From an uncultured Solobacterium sp. (GTDB lineage Bacteria; Bacillota_I; Bacilli_A; Erysipelotrichales; Erysipelotrichaceae): 27,826 nt of DNA. The stretch lies in the NCBI GenBank assembly GCA_938041275.1, contig CALISH010000125.1, positions 1-27,826 of the forward strand, in the 5' to 3' direction. Position numbers and translations under genes: made by a program. The notes under the pieces were generated by a model. It was not told where the DNA came from. It saw nothing but the letters and a program-made list of their open reading frames with translations, and did not search any database. Of this stretch, positions 14,717 through 23,905 are shown piece by piece; positions within the stretch are counted from its first letter, which is position 1; the number at the start of each line of letters is the position of its first letter.

Positions 14717-16409
14717 ATTCAATTGCATTTACAATATCTAATACTGCTTCTTTAATCTTCGCATTCACTGCGAGTGCTTCTTTGCGAGAAGCTTGTTTTG
14801 TATAGAAGTAGAACTTGATCTTTGGTTCTGTTCCAGATGGACGTACAGCAAACCAACTATCGTTATCTAAATAGAAACGTAATACGTTAGATGCTGGAAT
14901 ATCTTCATATCCATGTAAGTAGTCAATTACCTTCTCTACTTTGTATCCAGCTACTTCTGTTGGAAGATTGTTTCTAATAGAAACCATCATACGCTTGATA
15001 CGTTCTGCACCAGCAATACCTTCTAATACTAGGTTTGGTTCATCTTCTGCATAGAAACCATACTTTTCATAAAGTTCCTGTAATACATTCCATAATGTCT
15101 TACCTTGTTTGCGATAGTAAGCAGCAGCTTCTGCTACTAACATACCAGCAGAGATACCATCCTTATCACGGATATCTACACTAGCTGCGTAACCTACAGA
15201 CTCTTCATAACCGAAAAGATATGTATATCCCTGTTCAAGTAATGCAGGAATACGTCCGCAGATGTTCTTGAAACCTGTTAATGCTTCATACATATCAACG
15301 CCATACGCATTTGCCATGACAGTACTCATTGTAGAGGTAACGATAGACTTAATCATGACACCCTTTTCAGGTAATGTTCCAGCACTCTTATGGCCTTCTA
15401 AAATGTAGTTTACCAATAAGTATCCTGTCTGGTTACCATTTAATGGAATATAGTTACCATCATCATCACGTAATTCAATTGCGAAACGATCGCTATCTGG
15501 GTCAGTAGCCATTAATAATTCTGCACCAACCTTCTTACCAAGCTCTTCACTCATCTTGAAGGCTGCTGGACTTTCAGGATTCGGATAACCTACTGTCGTA
15601 AAGTCTGGATCTGGGTCCTTCTGTTCTGGTACGATGTGCCAATTTGTAAATCCACGATCCTTCATCATAGTCGCAAAAGGAATCGAACCTGCACCATTGA
15701 GTGGTGTATATACAAGTGGAATATCTAAGTCAATTTCATCACCACTGTGGATCGCTAGACTTTCTACAAGATCTAGATATGCACGGTCATATTCTTCTGA
15801 TAATACAACAATCTTGCCAGAAGCTACGCCTTCATTGAAGTCGGACTTCTTAATACCATTCCAGATATCAACTGCGTTGATTCTTTCTTCCATGCCATCC
15901 GCAACAGTACTACTTACTTGACAGCCATCACTCCAATAAGCTTTATAGCCATTATACTCCTTCGGATTATGAGAAGCAGTAATGTTAATACCAGATGTTG
16001 TACCTAACTTACGAATCATAAACGCAAGTTCAGGCGTCGGACGTAAATCCGGAAATACATAGGTCTTAATTCCGTTAGCTGCGAAAATGCCAGCAGATAA
16101 TTGTGAGAATTCCTTTGAAAAATGTCTTGGGTCATGCGCAATAACAATACCCTTATCCATCGCTTCTTGACCTTGTGCACAGATATATTCTGCAACACCT
16201 TGGCTTGCTTTACCAACTGTATAGAAGTTCATGCGGTTTGTACCAGCACCAACAATGCCACGTAAACCAGCAGTACCAAATGCTAAATTTTGATAAAAAC
16301 GTTCTTTGATTTCATTGTCATCATCCTTGATAGCCAACAATTCATCTTTCAGGGGGTCACCCTCAGGTAGCATTTGAACCCATTCTTCATATCTTTGTTT
16401 ATAATCCAT
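14715..16409 (-). CDS. Phospho-sugar mutase (phosphoglucomutase/phosphopentomutase type)
   Basis: This is a 564-aa alpha-D-phosphohexomutase superfamily enzyme. It has the phosphoserine loop TASHNPKEYNGYK (S146), the metal-binding loop DPDSDR (303-308), the sugar-recognition loop GYEES (400-404) and the C-terminal phosphate-binding RPSGTEPK. Length and motifs match the long subfamily that contains B. subtilis PgcA (phosphoglucomutase) and human PGM2 (mainly a phosphopentomutase). It lies right after the nucleoside importer, so interconversion of ribose or deoxyribose 1- and 5-phosphates is plausible; glucose phosphate use for cell-envelope synthesis is the alternative. The start has a GGAGGG site. 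A terminator separates it from the importer genes, so it has its own promoter. Confidence 0.9.
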   Translation of the reverse strand: MDYKQRYEEWVQMLPEGDPLKDELLAIKDDDNEIKERFYQNLAFGTAGLRGIVGAGTNRMNFYTVGKASQGVAEYICAQGQEAMDKGIVIAHDPRHFSKEFSQLSAGIFAANGIKTYVFPDLRPTPELAFMIRKLGTTSGINITASHNPKEYNGYKAYWSDGCQVSSTVADGMEERINAVDIWNGIKKSDFNEGVASGKIVVLSEEYDRAYLDLVESLAIHSGDEIDLDIPLVYTPLNGAGSIPFATMMKDRGFTNWHIVPEQKDPDPDFTTVGYPNPESPAAFKMSEELGKKVGAELLMATDPDSDRFAIELRDDDGNYIPLNGNQTGYLLVNYILEGHKSAGTLPEKGVMIKSIVTSTMSTVMANAYGVDMYEALTGFKNICGRIPALLEQGYTYLFGYEESVGYAASVDIRDKDGISAGMLVAEAAAYYRKQGKTLWNVLQELYEKYGFYAEDEPNLVLEGIAGAERIKRMMVSIRNNLPTEVAGYKVEKVIDYLHGYEDIPASNVLRFYLDNDSWFAVRPSGTEPKIKFYFYTKQASRKEALAVNAKIKEAVLDIVNAIE

Positions 16410-16438
16410 TATTTTTAACCCTCCGATTATGTATCTCC

Positions 16439-16467
16439 ATTTTAAACTAAAACATGAAATGTTGAAA
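16439..16467 (-). promoter_or_regulatory. Possible promoter of the phospho-sugar mutase gene
   Basis: TAAAAT (16439-16444) with a weak -35 TTTCAA (16462-16467) and a 17-base spacer lies on the minus strand, between the importer terminator and the mutase ribosome binding site. This is a weak call resting on position and the -10 only. Confidence 0.3.
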
Positions 16468-16491
16468 CAACGGAATATAGAAATCAACTAA

Positions 16492-16517
16492 AAGACAGAC
16501 CTTTTATAGTCTGCCTT
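16492..16517 (-). terminator. Intrinsic terminator of the nucleoside importer operon
   Basis: A 9-bp stem (16492-16500 with 16509-16517, one G-U pair) with an 8-nt loop is followed by T residues on the minus strand. It lies 22 bases after the stop codon of the last permease gene. Confidence 0.7.
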
Positions 16518-16538
16518 CATAGCGAATGAATCAAAAAA

Positions 16539-17459
16539 CTATGCTTTCGCTTTTAGTTGTTTCTTTGTACGAATACCGATGATAATCAAGATTACCAATA
16601 CGGATATGTACGGAATAATATTTACTAATTCCGATGGTAAGCCTTCTAGCAATAGTACATTTACAATCGCTTGTGCTACCGAGAAAATCATTGTTACAAA
16701 AACCACAACACCAAGGTTATTACCACCTACGGCTGCAGCCGCAATACCAATCCATCCACGAGATGCCACCATGTTGCTGGAGTAGAATGACATATATCCC
16801 ATCGAAAGATATGCACCACCTAACGCAGCTAAGAAACATGACAACACTGCCGCAATCATGCGTACACGATTCACCTTGATACCTACAGATTCAGCTGCAT
16901 GCACATCAAGACCGCAGGCCTTCATACGTAAGCCAAATGGAGTCTTATAGACAAGGATGAATAGGAGAATTGTTAACAATAGACATACATAAGTTAAGAA
17001 ATAATGTCCACTAAGAATTTCTCCTAGAACTGGAATATCTTTAATGAATGGGATATCAATTGTAGGTAATACTTTTGATGGAAGACTAGCTGTAGTTCCC
17101 TTTGATCCAGTCCACAATAACAATAAGTAAATCGCAAAATCTGCTGAGAATAAGTTTAACGCAATACCTACCATGATAGGACTGGCTTTCATCTTGATTG
17201 TAAAGAATGAAAGTACTAGACCACATGCAATACCTACCGCTATCGCGCCCAATAATCCAATCCATGCAGAGCCAGAAACAGCACTGAAGTATACTCCGAA
17301 TAAAGCCGCAAAGTTCATAACACCTTCAATTGCAATATTAGGAATACCCGCAAGAGAAGCTACGTAGGAAGAAAGAGATGCATATACAAGTGGAGCCGCA
17401 ACACGAATGACAATAAAGATAAAACTTGCATTCAATAAATCCTTGAATAGATTAGCCAT
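16539..17459 (-). CDS. nupQ: Nucleoside ABC transporter permease (NupQ/YufQ-like)
   Basis: This is a 306-aa integral membrane protein with about eight to ten helices, of the BMP-associated permease family. It includes SLAGIPNIAIEGVMNFAALFG near the N-terminus, PFGLRMKACGLDVHAAESVGIKVNRVR (about 170-197), and a glycine-rich GWIGIAAAAVGGNNLG segment. It is the second of two permease subunits and pairs with the product of the preceding gene. Its start overlaps that gene by eight bases with AAGGAGG upstream. Nucleoside import is inferred from the family (B. subtilis NupNOPQ, Streptococcus and Lactococcus BmpA-NupABC). Confidence 0.9.
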   Translation of the reverse strand: MANLFKDLLNASFIFIVIRVAAPLVYASLSSYVASLAGIPNIAIEGVMNFAALFGVYFSAVSGSAWIGLLGAIAVGIACGLVLSFFTIKMKASPIMVGIALNLFSADFAIYLLLLWTGSKGTTASLPSKVLPTIDIPFIKDIPVLGEILSGHYFLTYVCLLLTILLFILVYKTPFGLRMKACGLDVHAAESVGIKVNRVRMIAAVLSCFLAALGGAYLSMGYMSFYSSNMVASRGWIGIAAAAVGGNNLGVVVFVTMIFSVAQAIVNVLLLEGLPSELVNIIPYISVLVILIIIGIRTKKQLKAKA

Positions 17460-18540
17460 TCTTCTTTTCCTCCTTTAGAAGTTGTCTTGAGCGCCACTTT
17501 CTCAAGAAGAATTGAGATGAAATGAGTAACGTTAGAATAACTTCTACAATAGAGATCATCTTAATATCGATGTATGGTAAGTCATTTGCGAGCAACTGTG
17601 CAGAAGCACGTAAGTAACTAATACCAAACGCCGCAATCAATACACCAATCGGATCATTTTTACCAAGCATTGCCATTAATGCACCAGTAAATCCAAGTCC
17701 TGGTAGTACTGTCCAAGTAAATGCTTGGTACATACCTAAAAGTTCAACGGATGAACCCATACCACCAAGTGCACCAGCCAAGAAATGAACAGCCATAAAC
17801 ATACCAAACGCACCCATACCAGAGTACTTCGCAAAATTTGCATTAATACCTGTCATACGAATCGCATATCCTAACTTTGTCTTATAGAGAAGAACATAGA
17901 TAAAGATAACTGCGATAATCATAATGATAAAACCAGTATGTACCTGTGTCTTTGGAATCAAGTTCTGTAAACGAGCTGTCTTAATAAAGTTTGGAGATGC
18001 TGTACCATTGACACCACCAACTGCTAAGAAATTCTTCAAGATGAAATATCCAATACCAAATAGAATACTGTTCATCATGAGTGAAATAACCATCTCGTCA
18101 GCTTTATAACGTATACTGATAAGACCTGGAATAAGCGAAATAATTCCACCAAATAAAGTAGCCATCAAAATTGGAATCATGGAGTCAATCACAGTATTCC
18201 CTGTCATAAACGCTGGATTGATAGCGAATACTGTCGCAACAATACCAGAGATATAGAATACACCTTCTGTACCTAGATTAAATAAGTTTGTTCTAAAGTA
18301 CAGTAATGTCGCAAGACCTGCAAATGTTAAGGGAATCACCTTAACAAGTACATATCCAAAGTAACTTGGCTTACTAAGTGGATAAGTAAGTAAGCGAATA
18401 AAGTCAGCCAGCGGTTGTTTTGACACGAATGCTAAGACAATAAATGTCACAACAAGCGCAATACCAATGGAAGCTAGAATACGTAACGCTTCAAACGGTC
18501 CATCATCAGTAATACGAAACTTTCTTTTCATCGTACTCAT
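17452..18540 (-). CDS. nupP: Nucleoside ABC transporter permease (NupP/YufP-like)
   Basis: This 362-aa permease has about nine or ten membrane helices, with a basic N-terminal cytoplasmic segment (MKRKFRI) and a basic C-terminal tail. Family stretches are FNLGTEGVFYISGIVA (about 87-102), ADEMVISLMMNSILFG, and LGYAIRMTGINANFAKYSGM, the coupling loop towards the ATPase. It is the partner permease of the adjacent subunit. The start overlaps the ATPase stop by four bases (ATGA), with AAGGAGG upstream, so the subunits are translationally coupled. Confidence 0.9.
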   Translation of the reverse strand: MSTMKRKFRITDDGPFEALRILASIGIALVVTFIVLAFVSKQPLADFIRLLTYPLSKPSYFGYVLVKVIPLTFAGLATLLYFRTNLFNLGTEGVFYISGIVATVFAINPAFMTGNTVIDSMIPILMATLFGGIISLIPGLISIRYKADEMVISLMMNSILFGIGYFILKNFLAVGGVNGTASPNFIKTARLQNLIPKTQVHTGFIIMIIAVIFIYVLLYKTKLGYAIRMTGINANFAKYSGMGAFGMFMAVHFLAGALGGMGSSVELLGMYQAFTWTVLPGLGFTGALMAMLGKNDPIGVLIAAFGISYLRASAQLLANDLPYIDIKMISIVEVILTLLISSQFFLRKWRSRQLLKEEKKNG

Positions 18541-20096
18541 TTGCTCGCCTCCTTAATCTCTTCTTCACTTTGTTTCTTTGTACCTAACATGTAGAAACCT
18601 AATTCGTTTGCGGAAACATCCTTTGCATTCTTAAAGTACGCAACGATCTTTCCTTCAAACATGACAATTAAAGAATCACTAACTGCCATTACTTCATTCA
18701 GGTCTGCACTAATCAATAAAATTGCAGCCCCATTATTACGCATATCAATTAACTGGTGATGGATATAGTTTGCGGAACCAATATCAATACCACGAGTTGG
18801 TTGTGAAGCAATCATGCACTTAGGACTTGTTTGCCACTCACGTGCAACCACTACTTTCTGAATGTTACCACCAGAAAGAGAATTAATACGTTGTTTCTCG
18901 AAATTTGTTTTTACTTGGAACTTTTGAATTAACTCTTGGGCAATCTTACGAATGTTCTTACCTTTCATAAAGACTTTTCCAGAGTATTCTGGCTTACGAT
19001 AATATGTTGAAATCGCATTATCCTGAATACTTGCAGTAGCAGCGATACCATCTTGCATACGATCTTCTGGGATATACGCAAGACCAGCTTCACGTTTATG
19101 CAAGATATCACTTGTAGAAATATCTACACCACCAAGAATCACCTTTCCAGTTTGGAACGCTTCCATACCAGTAATTACTTTAATTAACTCTTCCTGTCCA
19201 TTCCCCTGTACACCTGCAATACCTAAAATCTCTCCAGCATGTACCGCAAAATTAACATTATCTACTTTCTTTACTCCGCCAACTTCAAAGAATAAATTTT
19301 CAACCGATAAAATCGTATCGTTATTCTTAGCTTGTTTTCGTAAAGAATCATATGAACTTTCAAGACTATGGCCAATAATCAATTCTGTCAATTTTTCAAT
19401 CGAAACATCTTTCGTATCATATGTACCCTTTGTTTCACCAGAACGAATAACCGTGATACGATCAGAAATTTCTTTTACTTCGTTTAATTTATGAGAAATA
19501 AAGATAATTGTATGACCAAGTTCCTTAAATCCCTTTAATTGTTCAAATAATTGAACTGTTTCCTGTGGTGTTAAAACTGCAGTAGGTTCATCTAAAATAA
19601 TGACTTCCGCTTTACGATATAGCGTCTTAAGAATTTCAACTTTTTGCTTTGCACTAACCGTCAAATCACTGACTAAATCAGTAGCGTTAATTTCATCAAA
19701 TTTATACTTTTTCGCTAATTCATTCGTAATTTGATTTGCTTTATCCATATCGATAAAGCCATTTGCCTTCTTAGGCTCTGCACCTAACACAACATTTTGT
19801 GCAACGGTAAAGGATGGAATCAACATAAAGTGCTGATGCACCATACCGATACCATTCTCAATTGCATCTAAACTAGAAGAATAATTGATTTCCTGTCCTT
19901 TATAAGAAATCTTACCCTCTGTTTGTTTTTCAATCGCAAAGATAATATTCATCAATGTTGATTTACCCGCACCATTCTCACCGCAAATGGAGTGAATTTC
20001 CCCTTTATTAAAGGAAATACTGATATTGCGGTTTGCTACAGTACCATTTGGATATATCTTTGTGATTCCATCTAACTTCAAAATCGTATTGTCCAT
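18537..20096 (-). CDS. nupO: Nucleoside ABC transporter ATP-binding protein (NupO/YufO-like), two fused nucleotide-binding domains
   Basis: The 519-aa protein has two ATPase domains in tandem, as in the sugar and nucleoside ABC class. The first has Walker A GENGAGKST (39-47), a degenerate signature LTVSAKQKVEI and Walker B VIILDEPTAVLTP. The second has a degenerate Walker A (GVQGNGQEEL), a good signature LSGGNIQKV and a modified Walker B region (QPTRGIDIGSA). This asymmetry is normal for the family. It would power import through the two permeases encoded downstream. The start has AGAGG and lies 67 bases after bmpA, with a hairpin between. Confidence 0.93.
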   Translation of the reverse strand: MDNTILKLDGITKIYPNGTVANRNISISFNKGEIHSICGENGAGKSTLMNIIFAIEKQTEGKISYKGQEINYSSSLDAIENGIGMVHQHFMLIPSFTVAQNVVLGAEPKKANGFIDMDKANQITNELAKKYKFDEINATDLVSDLTVSAKQKVEILKTLYRKAEVIILDEPTAVLTPQETVQLFEQLKGFKELGHTIIFISHKLNEVKEISDRITVIRSGETKGTYDTKDVSIEKLTELIIGHSLESSYDSLRKQAKNNDTILSVENLFFEVGGVKKVDNVNFAVHAGEILGIAGVQGNGQEELIKVITGMEAFQTGKVILGGVDISTSDILHKREAGLAYIPEDRMQDGIAATASIQDNAISTYYRKPEYSGKVFMKGKNIRKIAQELIQKFQVKTNFEKQRINSLSGGNIQKVVVAREWQTSPKCMIASQPTRGIDIGSANYIHHQLIDMRNNGAAILLISADLNEVMAVSDSLIVMFEGKIVAYFKNAKDVSANELGFYMLGTKKQSEEEIKEASK

Positions 20097-20115
20097 ATTG
20101 TTACCTCTTTTAAAG

Positions 20116-20145
20116 AAGATGCTCTACCTTTCGATAGAGCATCTT
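20116..20145 (-). other. Intercistronic hairpin between bmpA and the ATPase gene
   Basis: A perfect 11-bp stem (AAGATGCTCTA with TAGAGCATCTT) with an 8-nt loop fills the gap after bmpA. The minus-strand tail is CTTTAAAAG, so it is a weak terminator at best. Such hairpins typically let the binding-protein gene be expressed more strongly than the membrane and ATPase genes. Confidence 0.6.
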
Positions 20146-20163
20146 TGGTATTCAAAACGTGAA

Positions 20164-21255
20164 TTACTTGAGACCAACTTTATCTAACCAAGTATCGTAG
20201 GCTTTATCATCCTTCAACTGATCGTTAACCTTGATTTCACCTGCTGCTAACTTCTTCTTCATTTCTTCAACCTTAGCAAGTTGATCAGCAGTCATATTAG
20301 CCTTATAGTTTTCATTTTCAGCTAAACCAACAGCACCATCAACAAATCCTAAAGTCTTCTGTGTACCATATTCAGCCTTACCATCCAACATTAACTTGAT
20401 AGATTGTAAGATAGCAACGTCACACTTCTTCTCAGAAGAAGTTAAGATGTGCTTAGCTAATTCAGGCTTACCACTCATAGAAGCATACTGGTCAGCATCA
20501 ACACCGATTGCCCAGAAGTTTGCTTCAGCAGCAGCTTCAAATAAACCGTTACCAGAACCACCAGCTGCGTGATAAATAACATCAGCACCCTGCTTATTCA
20601 TATTTAATGCGATTTCCTTTGCTGTAGCTGGATCACCAAATCCACCTACGAAACCAGAGATTACTTTAGCATTCGGATTAGCATCGTAAACACCCTGCAT
20701 ATAGCCAGCTAAGAACTGACGGATACCAGGTGAGTCTACACCACCGATACATCCAACAATACCGGATTCTGTCTTAACACCAGCAACAACACCAGCTAAG
20801 TAACCAGCTTCATTTGCAGCGTAAGTAATAGAATATACGTTATCTAAAGAATTTGCCTTTGCATCGCTGTAGTCAAAGTTTAAGAACTTAATTTCAGGAT
20901 GTTCCTCAGCAACAGCCAACATGTAAGATTCATATTGGAAGTTACCAGAGATAATGATTTGATAACCATCATCCGCAGCTTGACGATATGCTGTATCCCA
21001 ACCAGCAGCGTCTGTACCCATTTCAATTAACTTCGTTTCAACCTTGTCGCCAAGTTCTTCTTGAACCAACTGTAGTCCCTTATAAGTTGTATCGAAATAA
21101 GACTGGTCACCAATATATGGTAAGATCAATGAAATCTTTGTCTTATCTCCTGATTCTGAAGCTGTTGTTGATGCCTTGGAATCTGACTTGCCACCACATC
21201 CAACCATGGATAAAGCAACAACGGACCCAAGCAATAACTTGGAAATCTTATTCAT
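20164..21255 (-). CDS. bmpA: BMP-family nucleoside-binding lipoprotein
   Basis: This is the 363-aa extracytoplasmic substrate-binding protein of the importer. A lipoprotein signal ends in MVGC (C20), followed by a Ser/Lys/Thr-rich linker. The mature domain shows the Bmp/Med pattern: ISLILPYIGDQSYFDTTYKGLQ, IISGNFQYESYMLAVAEEHPEIKFLNFD, YAANEAGYLAGVVAG and IYHAAGGSGNGLFEAA. Members bind purine or broad-range nucleosides; the exact ligand is inferred. The start has GGAGGG. A structured 250-nt leader lies upstream, after yjjW, with no clear promoter seen in it. Confidence 0.93.
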   Translation of the reverse strand: MNKISKLLLGSVVALSMVGCGGKSDSKASTTASESGDKTKISLILPYIGDQSYFDTTYKGLQLVQEELGDKVETKLIEMGTDAAGWDTAYRQAADDGYQIIISGNFQYESYMLAVAEEHPEIKFLNFDYSDAKANSLDNVYSITYAANEAGYLAGVVAGVKTESGIVGCIGGVDSPGIRQFLAGYMQGVYDANPNAKVISGFVGGFGDPATAKEIALNMNKQGADVIYHAAGGSGNGLFEAAAEANFWAIGVDADQYASMSGKPELAKHILTSSEKKCDVAILQSIKLMLDGKAEYGTQKTLGFVDGAVGLAENENYKANMTADQLAKVEEMKKKLAAGEIKVNDQLKDDKAYDTWLDKVGLK

Positions 21256-21302
21256 ATTTTTTCCCTCCTGAATTAAATAAGATAGTTCTTAAAACATCGA
21301 GT

Positions 21303-21389
21303 AAATCAAAAAATGAAAAATGCACCCAAACCGACACTAAAACAACTTTTTAAAATGGTGTTTCAGTGAGTTGTAGATGCATTTGATTT
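21303..21389 (-). promoter_or_regulatory. Structured leader with terminator-like stem before bmpA
   Basis: In the minus-strand RNA a 7-bp base helix (21318-21324 with 21378-21384) and a 10-bp upper helix (21335-21344 with 21359-21368, one G-U) enclose an internal loop of 10 and 9 nt and a 14-nt apical loop. The base helix is followed by a U-rich tail. An outer helix (21303-21308 with 21384-21389) is also possible. I do not recognise a known riboswitch. It could attenuate read-through from yjjW into bmpA. Confidence 0.4.
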
Positions 21390-21507
21390 GTCATATTTTT
21401 GCATTCCTCTATTAAGCAGTTGAACTCATCTGCAGATTTATTTTTTCATAATCATCTAGAAAATGCAATAACAAAATCATGAATCATTATTTCAAAATCT
21501 GTAACTA

Positions 21508-22356
21508 TTACACGATAATAACGTTTTTTGCCCCATGTTCTTCACAAGCGACTTTCAACAAATGAATTTCTTCATCTGTTGTAATCGTATTACCCAACTT
21601 CTGTAATCCCTCTTCTCTAACACCGAATGGACGATACTTTATCAGTTTATAATGGATGTTAGGGTCTAAGTTAGCTACAACACCTAATGCTGTCGATAAG
21701 TTATCTTCATGCATGTTTGGCATACATACTGTACGAACTTCATAGAGCTTATTATGTTCTTGTAACCATTTTAAATTACGAAGAACATTTTCATTCGAGA
21801 TACCAGTCAGCTTTTCATGCCATGACTTATTCCATGCCTTTACATCAAGCATCACTGCATCAGTAATAGCCATTAAAGCAGGCATCTGTTCATATAGGTA
21901 CGCTCCATTAGAATCTAAGAAACATGTTTTGTTATATGTATGTATTTTTGTAAATAACTCTGTTAAAAATTCAGGATAATTGGTACATTCACCACCAGAT
22001 ACCGTAATACCTTGAATATATGGAAACAACGGTTTAATCTGCTCTATAACATCATCCGCAGTCATCTCCGTAATTTTCGGAGATGATAAATGCGGACAAA
22101 CATGAATGCATGTATCACAATCAATACATTTTTCTTTATGCCAAACGACTTTACCGTTGACGATTTCTAAGGCCTCGCCCTTTTTTGGACAAGTTTCTAC
22201 ACATATACCACAATGTACGCACATATGAATCGTCTCAGGATTATGGCAATACAGACATTTGAAAGGACACTTTTGGACAAATATCGATGTACGATTACCC
22301 GGACCATCGACATTTGAAAATTCGATAATTTTATTGATTGGAGCTGTCGCCATCAT
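21508..22356 (-). CDS. yjjW: Glycyl-radical enzyme activating enzyme, YjjW type
   Basis: This 282-aa radical-SAM activase would generate the glycyl radical on its partner encoded just upstream. The radical-SAM cluster motif is CPFKCLYC (C30, C34, C37; the CX3CX2C form). Two ferredoxin-type 4Fe-4S motifs are inserted after it (C46, C49, C52, C56 and C77, C80, C83, C87), as in YjjW and other non-PFL activases. The SAM-binding GGEC is at 121-124. The start overlaps the end of yjjI by 26 bases in another frame, with no ribosome binding site of its own. Translation therefore probably depends on re-initiation from yjjI, ensuring matched synthesis of the two. Confidence 0.92.
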   Translation of the reverse strand: MMATAPINKIIEFSNVDGPGNRTSIFVQKCPFKCLYCHNPETIHMCVHCGICVETCPKKGEALEIVNGKVVWHKEKCIDCDTCIHVCPHLSSPKITEMTADDVIEQIKPLFPYIQGITVSGGECTNYPEFLTELFTKIHTYNKTCFLDSNGAYLYEQMPALMAITDAVMLDVKAWNKSWHEKLTGISNENVLRNLKWLQEHNKLYEVRTVCMPNMHEDNLSTALGVVANLDPNIHYKLIKYRPFGVREEGLQKLGNTITTDEEIHLLKVACEEHGAKNVIIV

Positions 22357-23851
22357 TCACAATTGTACGGTCTAATGCAGCGCCGAAATCACGTGCACCT
22401 TTACCGAAGATAGAAACGTTATTTAAAGATTGTTTACCAGCATCAAGTTTTGCTAGTTCACTCTTCTTAACAAGGTAACCTGTAACGCGAACAACATCGT
22501 TATTCTCAAGATAACCAGAGAAGTAACGCATATCATTGCGGATTGCTCCATCGATAATATCTAATACAGCTTCTGGTGTATTCTCCCATGTCTCTTCAAA
22601 CTTGAAGATATCACCAATACCTGTTGGGAAATATTTATGGAATTTTTCAGAGTGATTAATTTGTAATGGGATAATTGGCTCTGCACCAACAGGGATACGT
22701 GCACCAGGTGAATCTTCACGTCCATCACTATCAATACCAACTTGCGCATGTAAACGATACTTATGGTTAAATGCTGCAGCATACTTAGAATCATGTGCAT
22801 TTACAAGTGACTCTAAACGATCCATAATACGTAAACCTAAAGCATCTGCTTCTGCATTGTTACCAAAGCCCTTCTTAGGATCCTTAATATCAAGTAAGTG
22901 GTTTACACATTCAGCTAAACCAACCATACCAAACATACCTGTAAAGTTATCTAACTTCACAAATCCTTCTGTAACAAGGAAGTTAGACTTAAAGAATGCA
23001 GTCTTTTCAACTAAGAATTCAATACGATCATCCATCATCTTTAGCATGATAGAAGTATAGTAAGGTAAAACATTCTCTAAGAAATCTTCAGTATCCTTCG
23101 CCTTTAAAGAACATTCATACATACGTAGACGTGGTAAAGTAAATCCACCTCCACATACTTTTAATCCGTTATAGCATGAAGCAATCGCATACTTATCTCC
23201 CCATTCTCTTGTAAACATCTTGTGGTTTGCAAAAGATGGCTTAGATGTCTTCATCATACATTTAACAGCTAAAGCCGCAAAGTCACGTGGTGTAATATCA
23301 GGATCATACTTCAAAGTAAGATTAGGAACTGCCAGCTGCATCTCTTCCGTTAATTCAAATAAGATACGTGCAGTTTCAGAATCCTGTGGTCCTACATCCG
23401 CATGTACAAAAGAATCTGTTAAAGTACGGTCAATATTCAATAAGAATAAACGCATTGCTGCCTTAGCATTCTCGCGACTTTCCTTTAATACAAATGGTTC
23501 AAGTAAATCATCAAGATCACCCAAATATACAGGGAAAGACGTAATACTTGGAACACTATGATAGAAAATCAATAGTGTATTTAATGCTTCATAAAGATTT
23601 TTTGGTGCATCTAGTTGCAAGAACTTGCAACCCTTCTCCATCAGCAACTCATAATCTGGACAGATATAGCGTGGACGATATGGAGCATTGCCCTCACCTA
23701 AATCACAGATAATACGATCTGCTTTTGCTTGAATTAATTCAGGACTTAATTCAAGTGTATGGTCAGTATTTTCAGCATATCTAGCAAGCGCTAAAACTTG
23801 CTGATGATATGTCAAAGTTTCATCTGCGATGATATTTAAAATATCACTCAT
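22331..23851 (-). CDS. yjjI: YjjI family glycine radical enzyme
   Basis: The 506-aa protein ends with the glycyl radical signature RVTGY (G458). Candidate thiyl cysteines are in SCYNGLKVCGGG (C226 and C233). It lacks the CxE pair of diol dehydratase-like glycyl radical enzymes and is much shorter than pyruvate formate-lyase (about 750 aa). It matches the YjjI family (about 510 aa), whose reaction I believe is not established. The start chosen encodes MSDILNII, with GAGGAGGAAA upstream; 28 further upstream codons lack a site. In E. coli yjjI-yjjW is next to deoCABD; here the pair is beside a nucleoside importer and a nucleoside hydrolase. Glycyl radical enzymes are oxygen-sensitive, so anaerobic use is expected. 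Confidence 0.9.
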   Translation of the reverse strand: MSDILNIIADETLTYHQQVLALARYAENTDHTLELSPELIQAKADRIICDLGEGNAPYRPRYICPDYELLMEKGCKFLQLDAPKNLYEALNTLLIFYHSVPSITSFPVYLGDLDDLLEPFVLKESRENAKAAMRLFLLNIDRTLTDSFVHADVGPQDSETARILFELTEEMQLAVPNLTLKYDPDITPRDFAALAVKCMMKTSKPSFANHKMFTREWGDKYAIASCYNGLKVCGGGFTLPRLRMYECSLKAKDTEDFLENVLPYYTSIMLKMMDDRIEFLVEKTAFFKSNFLVTEGFVKLDNFTGMFGMVGLAECVNHLLDIKDPKKGFGNNAEADALGLRIMDRLESLVNAHDSKYAAAFNHKYRLHAQVGIDSDGREDSPGARIPVGAEPIIPLQINHSEKFHKYFPTGIGDIFKFEETWENTPEAVLDIIDGAIRNDMRYFSGYLENNDVVRVTGYLVKKSELAKLDAGKQSLNNVSIFGKGARDFGAALDRTIVNDGDSSNQ

Positions 23852-23883
23852 AGTCGAAAATTTCCTCCTCATTTCTATTTTTA

Positions 23884-23892
23884 AATATAACA
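23884..23892 (-). promoter_or_regulatory. Extended -10 promoter of yjjI-yjjW
   Basis: TGTTATATT on the minus strand gives a TGn-extended -10 (TATATT, 23884-23889), 32 bases before the yjjI start codon and upstream of its strong ribosome binding site. No good -35 is seen; that position is occupied by the paired ATGCAT element. Confidence 0.5.
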
Positions 23893-23905
23893 TACTTTTA
23901 TCAAT

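Noticed and set aside
14715..16487. Longer start for the phospho-sugar mutase (26 extra codons)
   Set aside because: The extension begins far upstream of the GGAGGG ribosome binding site and would include it inside the coding region; the family N-terminus fits the start at 16409.
21256..21507. Purine riboswitch before bmpA
   Set aside because: The conserved three-way-junction loop sequences of the purine class are not present; only a terminator-like two-tier hairpin is seen.
23220..23561. Plus-strand 113-codon open frame inside yjjI
   Set aside because: Shadow of the conserved glycyl radical enzyme coding frame; no protein-like features or start signals.
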